Positions 1 through 8,935 are shown, counted from the stretch's first letter. The stretch: 64,000 nucleotides of DNA from Reyranella sp. CPCC 100927 (GCF_007859315.1 NZ_VOHA01000004.1:372001-436000), one strand, 5' to 3'. A program made the numbers and translations. Notes: generated by a model not told the origin, from the letters alone.

Positions 1-23
1 CGCCTTGCCCCGGAAAGCGCCTG

Positions 24-1382
24 ATGCCCGCGACACCGACGCCACTGCCGCTCTGGAAAAGATTCGTGGTCCTGCTCGTACCGATGATGGCGAGCAACAT
101 CCTGCAGGCGCTCTCCGGCACGCTCAACAGCGTCTATCTGGGCCACATGGTGGGGGTTGACGCTGTTGCTGCCGCGTCAGCGGTCTTTCCGATCTCGTTC
201 TTCTTCATCGCCTTCGTCATGGGCGTCAGCAGTGGCGCCATGGTGCTGATCGGGCAGGCATGGGGCGCCGGGGACGGCGACCGGGCCAAGGCGGTCACCG
301 GTGCCACGCTGGCGGCGACGGTCGTCGTCGGGATCGTCATCGCGATCTTTGGCGGCATCTTCGCCCGACAGCTGATGGCGATGCTGGGCACGCCGGCCAA
401 CGTGCTGGCCGAGGCGGTCGCCTATGCCCGCGTCGTGCTGATCTCCATGCCGATCCTGTTTCTTTTTCTGGTATCGACGGTGCTGCTGCGGGGTGTCGGC
501 GACACGGTAACGCCACTATGGGCGCTATGCCTGTCAACGCTCATAGGCTTGGCGGTCACGCCGGCGCTGATCCGCGGCTGGCTCGGCCTGCCGCCGTTGG
601 GGGCGGCGAGCGCCGCCGTGGCGGGCCTGGTCGCCTTTATCGTCGCCCTGGCCTGGTTGGCGGTCCATCTGCGCCGGCGCCATCACCCGCTGGCTCCGGA
701 TGCGGTGCTGCTGCGGCACCTGCGCCTGGATGGCGCCATCCTGCGCACGGTCCTGCGCATCGGACTGCCCAGCGGCGTGCAGATGGTGATCATCGCGCTG
801 GCCGAGATGGTGTTGCTGGGCCTGGTGAACCAGTTCGGCTCCAACGCGACGGCGGCCTATGGCGCCGTCAACCAGGTCCTGGCCTATGTGCAGTTCCCGG
901 CCATGTCGGTCGCCATCACCGTGTCGATCCTCGGTGCCCAGGCCATCGGCGCCGGCCGGATCGAGCGGCTGTGGCCGATCACCCGTACCGGGCTGCTGAT
1001 CAATCTCGTCTTCACGGGTGGGCTGATCGCGATCGCCTACTTGCTGTCGCGCACGATCCTGGGGTTCTTCTTCACCGACCCCGCGGTGATCGAGCTTGCC
1101 CAGCAGCTGCTGCACATCGTGCTGTGGAGCATCATCCCGTTCGGCATGGGCGGCGTCCTGGCCGGCATGATGCGCGCCAGTGGCACCGTGCTGGCGCCCA
1201 CGGCAATATCGATCATCACCATCATCGGCGTCGAGGTTCCAGTCGCCTGGATTCTCAGCGACCGCATCGGCGTGGAGGGTGTCTGGATCGCCTATCCGGC
1301 AACGTTCGTGACGATGCTGTTGCTGCAGGCGGCGTACTACACGTTCGTCTGGCGCCGCAAAGCAATCCAGCGGATCGTCTGA
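24..1382 (+). CDS. MATE family multidrug/cation antiporter
   Basis: This 452-residue polytopic membrane protein has the length and layout of MATE exporters, which exchange H+ or Na+ for drugs or metabolites across the inner membrane. About twelve hydrophobic segments are visible, in two halves of similar pattern. The N-terminus (VLLVPMMASNILQALSGTLN) and the SGAMVLIGQAWGAGD stretch are typical of the family. The second half carries an equivalent region around SILGAQAIGAGR. The ATG overlaps a TGA at 22-24, so an upstream gene probably ends here and may be cotranscribed. The substrate cannot be read from the sequence. Confidence 0.9.
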   Translation: MPATPTPLPLWKRFVVLLVPMMASNILQALSGTLNSVYLGHMVGVDAVAAASAVFPISFFFIAFVMGVSSGAMVLIGQAWGAGDGDRAKAVTGATLAATVVVGIVIAIFGGIFARQLMAMLGTPANVLAEAVAYARVVLISMPILFLFLVSTVLLRGVGDTVTPLWALCLSTLIGLAVTPALIRGWLGLPPLGAASAAVAGLVAFIVALAWLAVHLRRRHHPLAPDAVLLRHLRLDGAILRTVLRIGLPSGVQMVIIALAEMVLLGLVNQFGSNATAAYGAVNQVLAYVQFPAMSVAITVSILGAQAIGAGRIERLWPITRTGLLINLVFTGGLIAIAYLLSRTILGFFFTDPAVIELAQQLLHIVLWSIIPFGMGGVLAGMMRASGTVLAPTAISIITIIGVEVPVAWILSDRIGVEGVWIAYPATFVTMLLLQAAYYTFVWRRKAIQRIV

Positions 1383-1412
1383 AGACGACAGAGAAGCGAT
1401 CCGATTCGGCGA

Positions 1413-1745
1413 TCAGGATTGATCGTCGATTGACGCGCCGGGGGCGTTGCTCTTCACCGACGCGATACCGTTGTCGCGCGCGGCGGCGCTCGAATAGGTC
1501 TCGCTGGTGCCGATGATCTGGTGGTTGGCGGCCTTCAAATTGAACATGTCCTTGCCGCTGGCGGACGTCTTGCGTTCGTAGCGGGCGTCGTTGGGCGCGT
1601 TTTCCTTGACTGACGCGATACCGTTCTCGGCCGAGGCCTTGGTCGAATACCGCTCGCTGCTCAGGATGGTCTCCCCGTTGCCGGCCTGCAGACGGAAATA
1701 GTACTCGCCGTTCGATGCCTTCTTGATGATGAACTTGCCAGCCAT
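1413..1745 (-). CDS. YegP-like DUF1508 protein, two tandem repeats
   Basis: This small soluble protein of 110 residues consists of two tandem DUF1508 units. Each unit runs from a GKF/KDMF-like strand through a xxYSS/YST turn to a GIASVKxNAP end (about residues 3-50 and 55-105). That is the usual YegP architecture. The biochemical role of the family is unknown. A GGGAGA ribosome site lies just before the ATG on the minus strand. The gene is the last host-like gene before the prophage and points away from it. Confidence 0.88.
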   Translation of the reverse strand: MAGKFIIKKASNGEYYFRLQAGNGETILSSERYSTKASAENGIASVKENAPNDARYERKTSASGKDMFNLKAANHQIIGTSETYSSAAARDNGIASVKSNAPGASIDDQS

Positions 1746-2078
1746 GACGATCTCCCTTCAGCAGCCGGGCCTGAATCCTACCATGCCTCGACAGGCATTG
1801 GTGCCCACACTGGCGTGGATACTGTGGATTCCCAAGGTTGCCGTGCGTCGTGCATCGCTACCGACCCTGCGGCGAAAATGTTTGTTTTTGTACCGCTTGT
1901 CGCAACCCTGGCGGTCGCGTATTTAACGCACAAGAGCACAGCGTTCCTGCCGCCGGGGTCAACGGGCGTATCGCCGGCCGGGCGTTTAAGCGGCATGCCG
2001 CCGCCGGGCCGTGAACGGGCGCTTCGCAGGTTGCCGTCGTCAGGCAACACGACTTCTTACCGCAAAAGGAAAATCGAC
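1746..2078. other. gap at left prophage edge
   Basis: No convincing gene is seen between the YegP-like gene and the capsid gene. The capsid frame is open from 1815, but its N-terminal extension is not phage-like in composition. The right end holds a repeat (1961-2060) and the capsid ribosome site. No portal, protease or terminase remnant could be recognised, although such genes normally precede a capsid gene. Confidence 0.6.
1961..2060. repeat. intergenic repeat, copy 1, with conserved hairpin
   Basis: About 100 bases upstream of the capsid gene match, imperfectly, 13535-13630 upstream of another phage gene. Both copies start AACGGGCG, pass through GCCGCCGCCGGGCC and end with a small hairpin. 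Here the stem is TTGCC (2031-2035) and GGCAA (2043-2047), followed by a CTTCTT tract. It could be a terminator, an RNA-processing site or a phage promoter region. Confidence 0.65.
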
Positions 2079-3134
2079 ATGGCTGCAACCGACTTCCCGG
2101 TCGGGCATCCGCTCGTCGTCAAGCTGTGGCAGAAGCGGATCTGGCGTGAGGCGCTCAAGGAAACGATGGCCATGAAGTTCATGGGCACGTCGTCCAACAG
2201 CCTCATCCAGATCCTCGACGAGACCAGCAAGGGCGCCGGCGACCGTATCCGGGTTCCCCTGCGCATGCAGCTCGCCGGCCGTGGTGTCGGCGAGACCGAG
2301 GCGCTCGAGGGCAACGAGGAATCGCTGCTCACCTTCTATGACGACGTGCTGATCAACGATCTGGCGCACGCCGTCCGCAACAAGACCCGCATCGACCAGC
2401 AGCGTGTGCCGTGGAGCATGCGCGAGGAGTCGGCCGCGGGTCTGCGCGACTGGTTCGCCGAGCGCATCGACACCTGGGCCGCCAACGTGCTGGCCGGCAA
2501 CAGCGGCGTGAGCGATCTGCTGTACACAGGCAACCAGACAGCCACCGCGCCGACGACGACGCCCAACAACACGCGCATCATCTACGCCGACGGCTTGTCG
2601 ACCAGCGAAGCCTCGCTGTCGGCATCGCAGACCTTCAACCTCACCATGCTCGACACGGCCGTCACGATCGCCAAGACCGCGACGCCGCTGATCCGGCCGG
2701 TGAAGGTGGGGAGCCAGGAATACTACGTGGCGTTCCTGCACCCGTACCAGGTCCGCAACATGCGGCAGAACACCAACCCAGGCCAGTGGCTCGACATCCA
2801 GAAGGCGGCCATGGCCGGCGGGGAGGTCGAGGACAACCCGATCTTCACCGGCGCGCTGGGCGTCTACAACGGTGTCGTGTTGCACGAGTGGGTGCGGCTG
2901 CCGGCGGCACCGACCAACGCCAACACACGGCGCGCCGTGTTCGCCGGCGCCCAGGCCGCGGCGATGTGCTTTGGCAAGGGCTACTCGGAGGAACCGCTCT
3001 ACGAGGAGCAGTCCTTCGACTACGGCCGCCAGTTCGGCCAGTCGGTGCAGACCATCGCAGGCATGAAGAAGATGGTCTTCGGTGGTGTCGACTTCGGCAC
3101 GATCGTGATCAGCACCTGGGCCGTGGCGCCGTAA
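2079..3134 (+). CDS. N4-gp56 family major capsid protein
   Basis: This 351-residue protein is the major head protein of N4/SU10-like short-tailed phages. The N-terminal region contains the recognisable capsid stretch KLWQKRIWREALKETMAMKF, followed by IRVPLRMQLAGRGV and DLAHAVRNKTRIDQQRV. The middle carries the usual loop-rich region and the C-terminal part ends FGGVDFGTIVISTWAVAP. I chose the ATG at 2079 because an AAAAGGA ribosome site lies 8-9 bases upstream and the family starts here; the open frame continues upstream without coding character. The next gene follows after 14 bases. The protein implies icosahedral capsids, yet no portal or terminase accompanies it in this window. Confidence 0.92.
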   Translation: MAATDFPVGHPLVVKLWQKRIWREALKETMAMKFMGTSSNSLIQILDETSKGAGDRIRVPLRMQLAGRGVGETEALEGNEESLLTFYDDVLINDLAHAVRNKTRIDQQRVPWSMREESAAGLRDWFAERIDTWAANVLAGNSGVSDLLYTGNQTATAPTTTPNNTRIIYADGLSTSEASLSASQTFNLTMLDTAVTIAKTATPLIRPVKVGSQEYYVAFLHPYQVRNMRQNTNPGQWLDIQKAAMAGGEVEDNPIFTGALGVYNGVVLHEWVRLPAAPTNANTRRAVFAGAQAAAMCFGKGYSEEPLYEEQSFDYGRQFGQSVQTIAGMKKMVFGGVDFGTIVISTWAVAP

Positions 3135-3148
3135 GGAGGAGGAAATCC

Positions 3149-3595
3149 ATGGCCAACATCTCAGCCTCCTTCGCCGCCGCCAACCAGCCGCGGCTGCCCA
3201 ACGGTGTCGAGACCGTCGATGCCTTCCAGACCTACGTGACCTCGGCGACGCTCAGCGCCGGCGACGTCATCCACTTCACCAACCTGAAGGTGCCGCAGGG
3301 CGCCACGATCCTCGACGTGCGCCTGTATGGCGACACGCAGGACGGCCAGTCGATCTTCCAGATCGGCCTGGGCGGCGGGATCGTGGCGCCGGCGCTGTTC
3401 GGCTCGGCGACCGCTTCGGCGACGCCGGCGGTGAAGACGCAGGCCCAGGCGCTGCCCTACGTGGTGTCGGTCTCCGACGATGCCGCGGTGCGTTACGTCT
3501 ACCCGACGCTGACGCAGGACGGCGCCGCGACCTCGGGCACCGCCTCGATGTCGCTGGGCGTGCGCGTGACCTGGACGATGAACAAGACGCGTTAG
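3149..3595 (+). CDS. phage structural protein downstream of capsid (unassigned)
   Basis: This 148-residue protein starts MANISASFAAANQPRLPN. A GGAGGAGG ribosome site covers the end of the capsid gene. The sequence is rich in Ala, Thr, Gly and Val with alternating hydrophobic positions, suggesting a beta-rich fold. A segment of the form VIHFTNLKVPQGATILDVRLYG is visible in the middle. Position directly after the capsid gene suggests a head decoration or capsid-associated protein. I do not recognise the family. A hairpin at 3611-3647 follows the stop, so capsid and this gene probably form one transcript. Confidence 0.75.
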   Translation: MANISASFAAANQPRLPNGVETVDAFQTYVTSATLSAGDVIHFTNLKVPQGATILDVRLYGDTQDGQSIFQIGLGGGIVAPALFGSATASATPAVKTQAQALPYVVSVSDDAAVRYVYPTLTQDGAATSGTASMSLGVRVTWTMNKTR

Positions 3596-3610
3596 GTCCG
3601 CATCAGCCTC

Positions 3611-3647
3611 GGAAACCAGAACCGGACGATCCGGCCTTCTGGTTTCC
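3611..3647 (+). terminator. long hairpin after capsid operon
   Basis: GGAAACCAGAA (3611-3621) pairs perfectly with TTCTGGTTTCC (3637-3647). Inside it, CCGGA and TCCGG form a further stem. It lies 15 bases after the stop of the preceding gene. A short pyrimidine-rich stretch follows rather than a clean T run, so it may be a weak terminator or an mRNA-stabilising structure. Confidence 0.6.
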
Positions 3648-3724
3648 GATCTTCCGACTTCCGTTTGAGTCCGGACCGGCAGTGTTTCGGTGGGCGTTCT
3701 TCCACCACGTCAGCTCAGGACTCG

Positions 3725-3764
3725 CCGGCGGCGGGTCTTTGTTCTTCCCTCGGCCCGCCGCCGG
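3725..3764 (+). promoter_or_regulatory. GC-rich inverted repeat upstream of 3786 gene
   Basis: CCGGCGGCGGG (3725-3735) is an exact inverted match to CCCGCCGCCGG (3754-3764), with an 18-base T/C-rich loop. The structure ends 21 bases before the ATG of the next gene. It could terminate read-through or attenuate the downstream gene. Confidence 0.5.
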
Positions 3765-3785
3765 AATCTTTCTAGCGAGGCAACC

Positions 3786-4649
3786 ATGGCTGATCGTTGG
3801 GGCTACCCCGGTTTTCGTGTCGGACCCGATCCTGCGCTCGATCCCTCGTCGTCACCGCCGGTGTTGGATGGTTTCGACATTCGTCAGCTGTTTGGATTTG
3901 GGCCACTAGGAGCGTCGGGCTCTTTTGGAGAATTCCCCACATCGGCGGGACAGTCGTTTGATCCACGTTACTTTGATCGCAGATACGGCAGTCCACCTCT
4001 ACCCGTTCCGCAGCCATCGAAACAGCCGCGTTTGCAAAACCAAACGCCCCCATATCATCCAGTGCAATCCGAGTTCGGCTCGATTCCGTATGATCCTCGG
4101 TTCGACCCACGGACAGTCAATGCGCCGTCGGCTGACCCAGCCGCGCTGACACCTGGGTTCATTGAACAGCAGCGGAAGAGAACTCTGTTTGGAGCGCCGT
4201 TCAAGCCAGAGATGCCATGGGATCCTACGTTCGATGCCCGAATCAATCCCGATACAGTTAGGGCGCAACTGCCATCGAAACAGAGGCAGACAGCACCACC
4301 GCTGCCAGTTCGGCAGCTTCCGCCGGCACCTGTTTTGGAGGGGGAGCCAAAGCCGACGACGCGACAGTCTCCAGTGCGGCCATATGCGAAGGGGCAATCC
4401 CCCGATGGATTCTTCGGGAAAGGAGCCAATATGGAGTTCGGCGTAGGTGGGGTGATTAATCTAGGGCCAGTCGAAGTCAACCCGGGCATCTATTGGAATC
4501 TTCTTCGAGATCGCCAGGGCAACTTGCAGCTGTCGCAACCAACGGCTGGTGGAAGGATTAAATTTCCTGGGGGCTTCAGTGTCGGAGGGGAGAAAAATTT
4601 TAACGACGGCAGCTTAAAGATTGATGGTCGCTGGACGCGTCGTTTCTAG
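3786..4649 (+). CDS. proline-rich phage protein with DPxFDxR repeats
   Basis: This 287-residue protein is not assigned to a family. It is rich in Pro, Gln, Arg and Phe and looks largely disordered over its first 215 residues. That part contains loosely repeated units (FDPRYFDRR, YDPRFDPR, WDPTFDAR) separated by polyproline runs. The last 80 residues differ: short alternating strands ending GGRIKFPGGFSVGGEKNF and KIDGRWTRRF, like a beta-meander. The start MADRWGYPGF follows a GCGAGG site. Base composition is visibly less GC-rich than the neighbours, suggesting separate acquisition. It is probably a virion or effector protein. Confidence 0.7.
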   Translation: MADRWGYPGFRVGPDPALDPSSSPPVLDGFDIRQLFGFGPLGASGSFGEFPTSAGQSFDPRYFDRRYGSPPLPVPQPSKQPRLQNQTPPYHPVQSEFGSIPYDPRFDPRTVNAPSADPAALTPGFIEQQRKRTLFGAPFKPEMPWDPTFDARINPDTVRAQLPSKQRQTAPPLPVRQLPPAPVLEGEPKPTTRQSPVRPYAKGQSPDGFFGKGANMEFGVGGVINLGPVEVNPGIYWNLLRDRQGNLQLSQPTAGGRIKFPGGFSVGGEKNFNDGSLKIDGRWTRRF

Positions 4650-4659
4650 GTGTGCGGTG

Positions 4660-6159
4660 ATGCATCTCGATCATGCCCTCGGCGCTCTGCAACAGCGCCA
4701 CGAAAGCATCGCCCGCAGCGTTGCCAGCACGCCCGAGCCCATCCTGGCGCTAGAGCACGATTATCATCGCCTGCTGAACCTGCACCCGGAGCATCCGGCG
4801 CTGCTGTTCGGTCTGGGTACCATCTACGCCCAGACCGACCGCAGCGGTGCGGCGATCGCGCTGCTGAAACAGTCGATCGACCACGGCTCGCGCGGACCCG
4901 AGCCGTGGTTGAACATGGCCGGTGCGTACAAGAACGAGCACAAGGATGCCAGCGCCGCGGAATGCTATCAGCGTGCGCTCGAGATCTGCGAGCGCCTGCA
5001 GCGGCGCAACGACAGGGCGCGGCGCAACGGCAAGGACGTGCCGGTCGATCCGGCGCTGCTGGCCGCCAACCACTGCAATGCCCTGCACGGCATGGCGTCA
5101 CTCTATGTCAATGCCGGCCAACCGGAGAAAGTGATCGCATGGGCTGATAAGTCGCTGGCCCTTAATCCGCACGATCGCTTTGCGTTGTGGAACAAGGCGC
5201 TCGGCCTGCTGGAAAGCGGCCAGTTTCGCGACGGCTTCCGCCTCTACGACGAGGCCGGCTTCATGGAAGGCGGCACCAAGCCGCCGGAACGCAAGCTCAA
5301 GACCTACGGCGGCCTGCCCCAGTGGGACGGCACGCCGGGCAAGACCGTGATCTGCTACGGCGAGCAGGGCGTTGGCGACGAGATCATGTTCGCGTCGATG
5401 CTGCCCGACCTGATGCGCGACTGCCGCGTCATCATCGACTGCGACCGCCGGCTGGAGACGATGTTCCGGCGCAGCTTTCCGGACGGGGAGGCGGTCTATC
5501 CGACCAGTGGCTGGGATGAGCCGTTCCCGTGGATCACCAACCACACCGTAGATGCTTGGGTGCCGATGGGCAGCCTGGGCCGCTGGTATCGGCCGGACGT
5601 CGCGTCCTTCCCGCGCGTGCCGTACCTGGCGGCTGACCCCGTTCAGGTCGCCAAGTGGCGCGATATCCTCGGGTCGCGACGCCGGCTGCGCGTCGGCATC
5701 TCCTGGGCCGGCGGCCTGAAGAAGACACGCTTCGACCAGCGCAGCATGGAGCTGAGTGCCTGGGCGGATATCCTGCGCGTGCCTAATGTGGAGTGGTATT
5801 CGCTGCAGTACCACCCGCAGGCGCCCGACGAGTGCGCCCAGGTCGGCACCAGGCTCGGCGTGCCGATCCACCATTGGGGCGACATGATCGCCGATTACGA
5901 GGAGACAGCGGGCTTTCTCGCCAATCTCGACCTGGTGATCACCGTCAACACCTCGCTGGTGCATCTCGCCGGCGCGCTCGGCGTGCCGACCTGGTGCCTG
6001 ACGCCGGTCATGTGCGCGTGGCGCTACCAGTGCAAGGGTGAAAACCCCTGGTACGGCAGCGTCAAGACGATCCGCCAGGCCAAGGCCGGCGATTGGCCCC
6101 CGGTGCTGGACACCGTCGCGGCGGGCCTCGCGGGGCTCGCGATGCGGGAGGCGACGTGA
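4660..6159 (+). CDS. TPR-domain glycosyltransferase (GT9/heptosyltransferase-like)
   Basis: This 499-residue protein combines two parts. Residues about 30-185 are tetratricopeptide-like helices (LLFGLGTIYAQTDRSGAAI, PWLNMAGAYKN, SLALNPHDRFALWNKALGLL). Residues about 210-495 resemble ADP-heptose/GT9-type transferases, with GEQGVGDEIMFASMLPDL and the nucleotide-sugar region ANLDLVITVNTSLVHLAGAL followed by PVMCAWRYQ. Such TPR-GT proteins act on envelope or protein glycans, and in phages may modify the host surface or virion. The start could be GTG 4657 or ATG 4660. The stop overlaps the start of E1. The last part of the gene is repeated as a decayed copy at about 8936-9195. Confidence 0.8.
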   Translation: MHLDHALGALQQRHESIARSVASTPEPILALEHDYHRLLNLHPEHPALLFGLGTIYAQTDRSGAAIALLKQSIDHGSRGPEPWLNMAGAYKNEHKDASAAECYQRALEICERLQRRNDRARRNGKDVPVDPALLAANHCNALHGMASLYVNAGQPEKVIAWADKSLALNPHDRFALWNKALGLLESGQFRDGFRLYDEAGFMEGGTKPPERKLKTYGGLPQWDGTPGKTVICYGEQGVGDEIMFASMLPDLMRDCRVIIDCDRRLETMFRRSFPDGEAVYPTSGWDEPFPWITNHTVDAWVPMGSLGRWYRPDVASFPRVPYLAADPVQVAKWRDILGSRRRLRVGISWAGGLKKTRFDQRSMELSAWADILRVPNVEWYSLQYHPQAPDECAQVGTRLGVPIHHWGDMIADYEETAGFLANLDLVITVNTSLVHLAGALGVPTWCLTPVMCAWRYQCKGENPWYGSVKTIRQAKAGDWPPVLDTVAAGLAGLAMREAT

Positions 6160-7412
6160 TGGCCGACCCCTTCGGCACGCTGGCGCCGCAACAGGGCGGC
6201 CTGGAACTCGTTAATCCTCTGGGCATGCTGCCGCCCCAAGATCGGGTTGGTGACCCCGCGGCCAATCTCGCCGCATGGCGCTGGCGGCAATGGGAGAACA
6301 TGGGCCGTGCGGCGCTGGGCATCGATCAGCTGCCGAACCCGGCGCCCTTGCTGGCCCGAAGTGACCCGATGCAGGCGGCGCCGTTTCTGGTCGGGATGGT
6401 GTCGCCCGTCGCCGCCCTCCATGACGGGCTGCGGGGTATCGGCACCATGCAGGCGGCGCAAGCGGCCGGTGACCCGTGGGGCGCGGCGGCTGGCATGGGC
6501 AACTTCGCTCTGGGCATGACCGGTGCGCTGCCACTGGCGGGGGGAATTGCCCGCGCCGGACAGGCAATCGACAAAAGCGCCTCGATGCTGGCGCGCGACG
6601 CGCGGCTGGCGATGCAAAATGCATCGAAAAGTGCTATGATTTTCGAGCCTCCAACAAGGCCGCCGCGGCCGTTCGAGGCCGACTATCGCAAGGAACCACT
6701 CGCCGATGCCAGCGGACGACTCACCCACGACATCGACGGAAACCCCCTCACAGCCGACCGAGTGGCCGGCCGAAATGTGGTGGGCGGAGATGAGTCGGCC
6801 TACCCGAGAACGGAACTTAAGTCCCTCACAAAGAGCATCACGGGCGAAGGTCCTGAGAGAGTACCGGCTAGTCGTATCGGCGGTGATGCGGGGCGATACT
6901 ACGAAATTAGGGACCGACGAAGTGGCAAGATTACTCGCTCAGGAGTCTTGCTAAGAAGCGACTTGGATGAAGCAGCGGCCGATCGTGTTCTGGGCCACGA
7001 AGTTGGCCATGTCATATCAATGCGAGGGGCTGCTGACATTCCGACCACCGGCATGGTCACAGACCTGCGCCGGATCTACCACGACCTGAACACCGACCCC
7101 ACTGACTGGCGTGTGCTGCGGGAAGCCAAAGGCGGCGCGCCCGTAGAGCAGCGTTTCTGGACGAGTCCCGAGTCTCGGGGATATCCGGCGAAGGATGTCA
7201 ACAACGAGCTGTGGGCCGAGGCGATCCGCGCCTACATGAGTGACCCGAACTATCTGAAGATGACGTCGCCGAAGGTGGCGGCGCGCATCCGCAAGTACGT
7301 CAACCCCAATCCCGAGATCAACCCGTACATCCAGTTCAACAGCCTGGCGGCACCGGCTCTTCCGTTTGGGATGCTCCTGCCCTCGATGCTCGACGAGGTG
7401 CGCCAGCCGTGA
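6159..7412 (+). CDS. modular phage protein E1: shared N-module plus HExxH metallopeptidase-like domain
   Basis: This 417-residue protein starts at the ATG inside the TGA of the glycosyltransferase gene. Residues 1-135 form the shared N-module: MADPFG start, AAWRWRQWENM, GDPWGAA, then a Gly/Ala-rich hydrophobic stretch. Residues about 155-210 hold a linker shared with E3 (MQNASKSA, PPRPFEADYRKEP, LTHDIDG). The C-terminal enzyme-like domain has HEVGH at residues 280-284, a zinc-binding HExxH motif. A second region with many acidic residues (NNELWAEAIRAYMSDPNYLK) could supply the third ligand. The tail ends FGMLLPSMLDEVRQP. I infer a virion-associated or injected protease-like effector; the substrate is unknown. 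Confidence 0.75.
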   Translation: MADPFGTLAPQQGGLELVNPLGMLPPQDRVGDPAANLAAWRWRQWENMGRAALGIDQLPNPAPLLARSDPMQAAPFLVGMVSPVAALHDGLRGIGTMQAAQAAGDPWGAAAGMGNFALGMTGALPLAGGIARAGQAIDKSASMLARDARLAMQNASKSAMIFEPPTRPPRPFEADYRKEPLADASGRLTHDIDGNPLTADRVAGRNVVGGDESAYPRTELKSLTKSITGEGPERVPASRIGGDAGRYYEIRDRRSGKITRSGVLLRSDLDEAAADRVLGHEVGHVISMRGAADIPTTGMVTDLRRIYHDLNTDPTDWRVLREAKGGAPVEQRFWTSPESRGYPAKDVNNELWAEAIRAYMSDPNYLKMTSPKVAARIRKYVNPNPEINPYIQFNSLAAPALPFGMLLPSMLDEVRQP

Positions 7413-7587
7413 TGCTGATATCGGACGCCTACCGCGAGCAGAACCGCGCGTTGCACGCCAGCAACGAACACTACGGCACGTCCGGGAAGGCCTGGGCGCC
7501 GAAGGTGCGGCCGCTCGCCGACTGGGGCCGCAAGGCGGTGCTGGACTTCGGCTGCGGCAAGGCCACGTTGGCGCGCCGCCTGGGCGG
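7410..7587 (+). repeat. near-identical direct repeat, copy 1 (methyltransferase 5' end)
   Basis: From the effector stop codon through the first 58 codons of the methyltransferase, this block is nearly identical to 10287-10464, with only a handful of substitutions. The copies lie about 2.88 kb apart in direct orientation and diverge abruptly at the right end. This indicates a recent duplication or recombination. Confidence 0.85.
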
Positions 7588-7612
7588 CCTGACCATGCGG
7601 GAGGTGGCGTAA
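7412..7612 (+). pseudogene. truncated methyltransferase fused to glycosyltransferase tail
   Basis: The first 58-59 residues (MLISDAYREQNRALHASNEH through the motif I region VLDFGCGKATLARRL) are almost identical to the full methyltransferase at 10289-10804. After that the frame joins GLTMREVA, which corresponds to the C-terminus GLAMREAT of the TPR-glycosyltransferase. It is therefore a chimera left by recombination. It keeps the glycine-rich SAM-binding loop but lacks the rest of the Rossmann fold, so it is unlikely to be an active enzyme. The reading frame is still open, and the stop overlaps the start of E2, which preserves translational coupling along the array. Confidence 0.8.
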
Positions 7613-8631
7613 TGGCGGATCCGAGTTGGTGGGAACGGCAGAAGCAGGCCCATATCGATTACATGGACCGTGGCGGCCTGCCCGGAACGCTATTCTCAAT
7701 GTTGCCACGGGAGACGCAGTCATCGCTGCGTCCGTGGGGTGAGATGCTGCGTCCGCTCCTGAACCCGCTCGAATGGACACCAGGCGCTGCAGTGCGCGAT
7801 ACGATGCAGGCTTCAGGCGACCTCTTTCGCGCCGTCGTGGCTGGCGATCCATGGGGCTCGATTGCGGCGGGCGGCAGCATGGCGCTGGCGGCCCTTCCGG
7901 GACCGGGGCCCAAAGCACGCCCTGCATTGCCCCCGGCATCAACGCGATCCGAGCTGCTGTCTGTCGACCAGGCGCTGCGCCTGCGCCCCGTCGTGATCGC
8001 CACAGATAGACGCGGCGCTGAGGGCATCCTTCGCGAAGGGCAATTCCGATCGCAGCATGAGACCGGCACCAGCCGGGGGAGGTATGACCCTTCGCTACGT
8101 GCTGAATTCGAGGAAAAGTACCTCGGTGTTCCAGGAAATACGCCGCCGGAGAAGCGGCCCGTCTATGGTTCGCTCGGGCTTGCCCCCGGGATGCCAGAGG
8201 TCACCGGGCCATTCGGCTACGGTCCCTACGTCTTCACCCTCAAGCCCGAAGTGAAGAACCGCGCCACGTACACTTTGGGCGATAGCCTCGATGATCTGCT
8301 GATGGCGCGTGACTGGAACCTCCGAGGCTCAGGCAAGCGCGCGACCAGGGTCCATCCCTACATCGAGGCACAGATTTCGCGTCTCCAGCAGCCGGTGACC
8401 TTGAATGACGTGGATAGGCTGCTCATTGCCAACCCGCTCCTGGGCAGCTCCGTGATCTCACGCGAGACGGCACGGCGCGGCATTCCATACAACGTCATGC
8501 CTCATCCGCTGGCCTTGCGGCCCGGCCATCGAGAGGCAATTGATTGGTGGCGGCAATTCGGCCTGATGGCGCCGCCTGTTACGTTCGGCGCCCTGATGGG
8601 GCCAGCATTGCTCGACGAGGAGAACCGCTAA
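7612..8631 (+). CDS. modular phage protein E2: shared N-module plus DUF3626-like domain
   Basis: This 339-residue protein starts at the ATG overlapping the preceding TAA. The N-module (residues 1-105) contains SLRPWGEML, NPLEWTPGAAVRD and GDPWGSIAAGGSMALAALP and matches E3 and E5. The central part has RPVYGSLGL, FGYGPYVFTLKPEV, RATYTLGDS and DLLMARDW. This order resembles the RPxYG...FG...F.L.p.v..R.T...GDS pattern of DUF3626, a poorly characterised, possibly ADP-ribosyltransferase-like family. A later segment (HPYIEAQISRLQQPVTLNDV) fits its C-terminal half. The tail is PPVTFGALMGPALLDEENR, like other array members. The family assignment is from motif memory and needs a profile search. Confidence 0.65.
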   Translation: MADPSWWERQKQAHIDYMDRGGLPGTLFSMLPRETQSSLRPWGEMLRPLLNPLEWTPGAAVRDTMQASGDLFRAVVAGDPWGSIAAGGSMALAALPGPGPKARPALPPASTRSELLSVDQALRLRPVVIATDRRGAEGILREGQFRSQHETGTSRGRYDPSLRAEFEEKYLGVPGNTPPEKRPVYGSLGLAPGMPEVTGPFGYGPYVFTLKPEVKNRATYTLGDSLDDLLMARDWNLRGSGKRATRVHPYIEAQISRLQQPVTLNDVDRLLIANPLLGSSVISRETARRGIPYNVMPHPLALRPGHREAIDWWRQFGLMAPPVTFGALMGPALLDEENR

Positions 8632-8840
8632 TGGGCCGGGCAGCGTGCGATCTCGTCAAGCAGCTCGGCGGCGCGGCCGCGGATCGCCGCATTCGGATGG
8701 CGCGCCAGTTTGCGCAGCTCACGCACCACGGACTTCATTTGTGGACGGCACCAGCGGATGCCGCCACCGTCACTGCGCCACGTGGCAAGCGTGTGTATCA
8801 TGCAGAACAGGTGGCAGGTCGCGTTCTCATTGTCGAACAT
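8628..8840 (-). CDS. possible small ORF convergent with E2
   Basis: This minus-strand frame of up to 70 residues ends four bases inside the E2 stop. The last 36 residues (MKSVVRELRKLARHPNAAIR onward) look like a genuine basic/acidic helical protein. The N-terminal part is less convincing, and no good ribosome site was found for any start. It could be a small accessory or antitoxin-like gene, a fragment, or chance. Confidence 0.3.
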   Translation of the reverse strand: MFDNENATCHLFCMIHTLATWRSDGGGIRWCRPQMKSVVRELRKLARHPNAAIRGRAAELLDEIARCPAH

Positions 8841-8935
8841 GCATAAATACTATCGTTTTTGACGGTGTAATGCAATCTATCGTGGGTTGCAGTCTTCATT
8901 TTATGCACGCAGGAGTAGCGTATGAAAAGACGCCG

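Noticed and set aside
260-1516. Second long frame over the MATE gene
   Set aside because: Arg/Gly-rich low-complexity translation with no family features; the MATE frame explains the region.
2040-2885. Antisense frame over the capsid gene
   Set aside because: Composition typical of shadow frames; the capsid frame has definite homology blocks.
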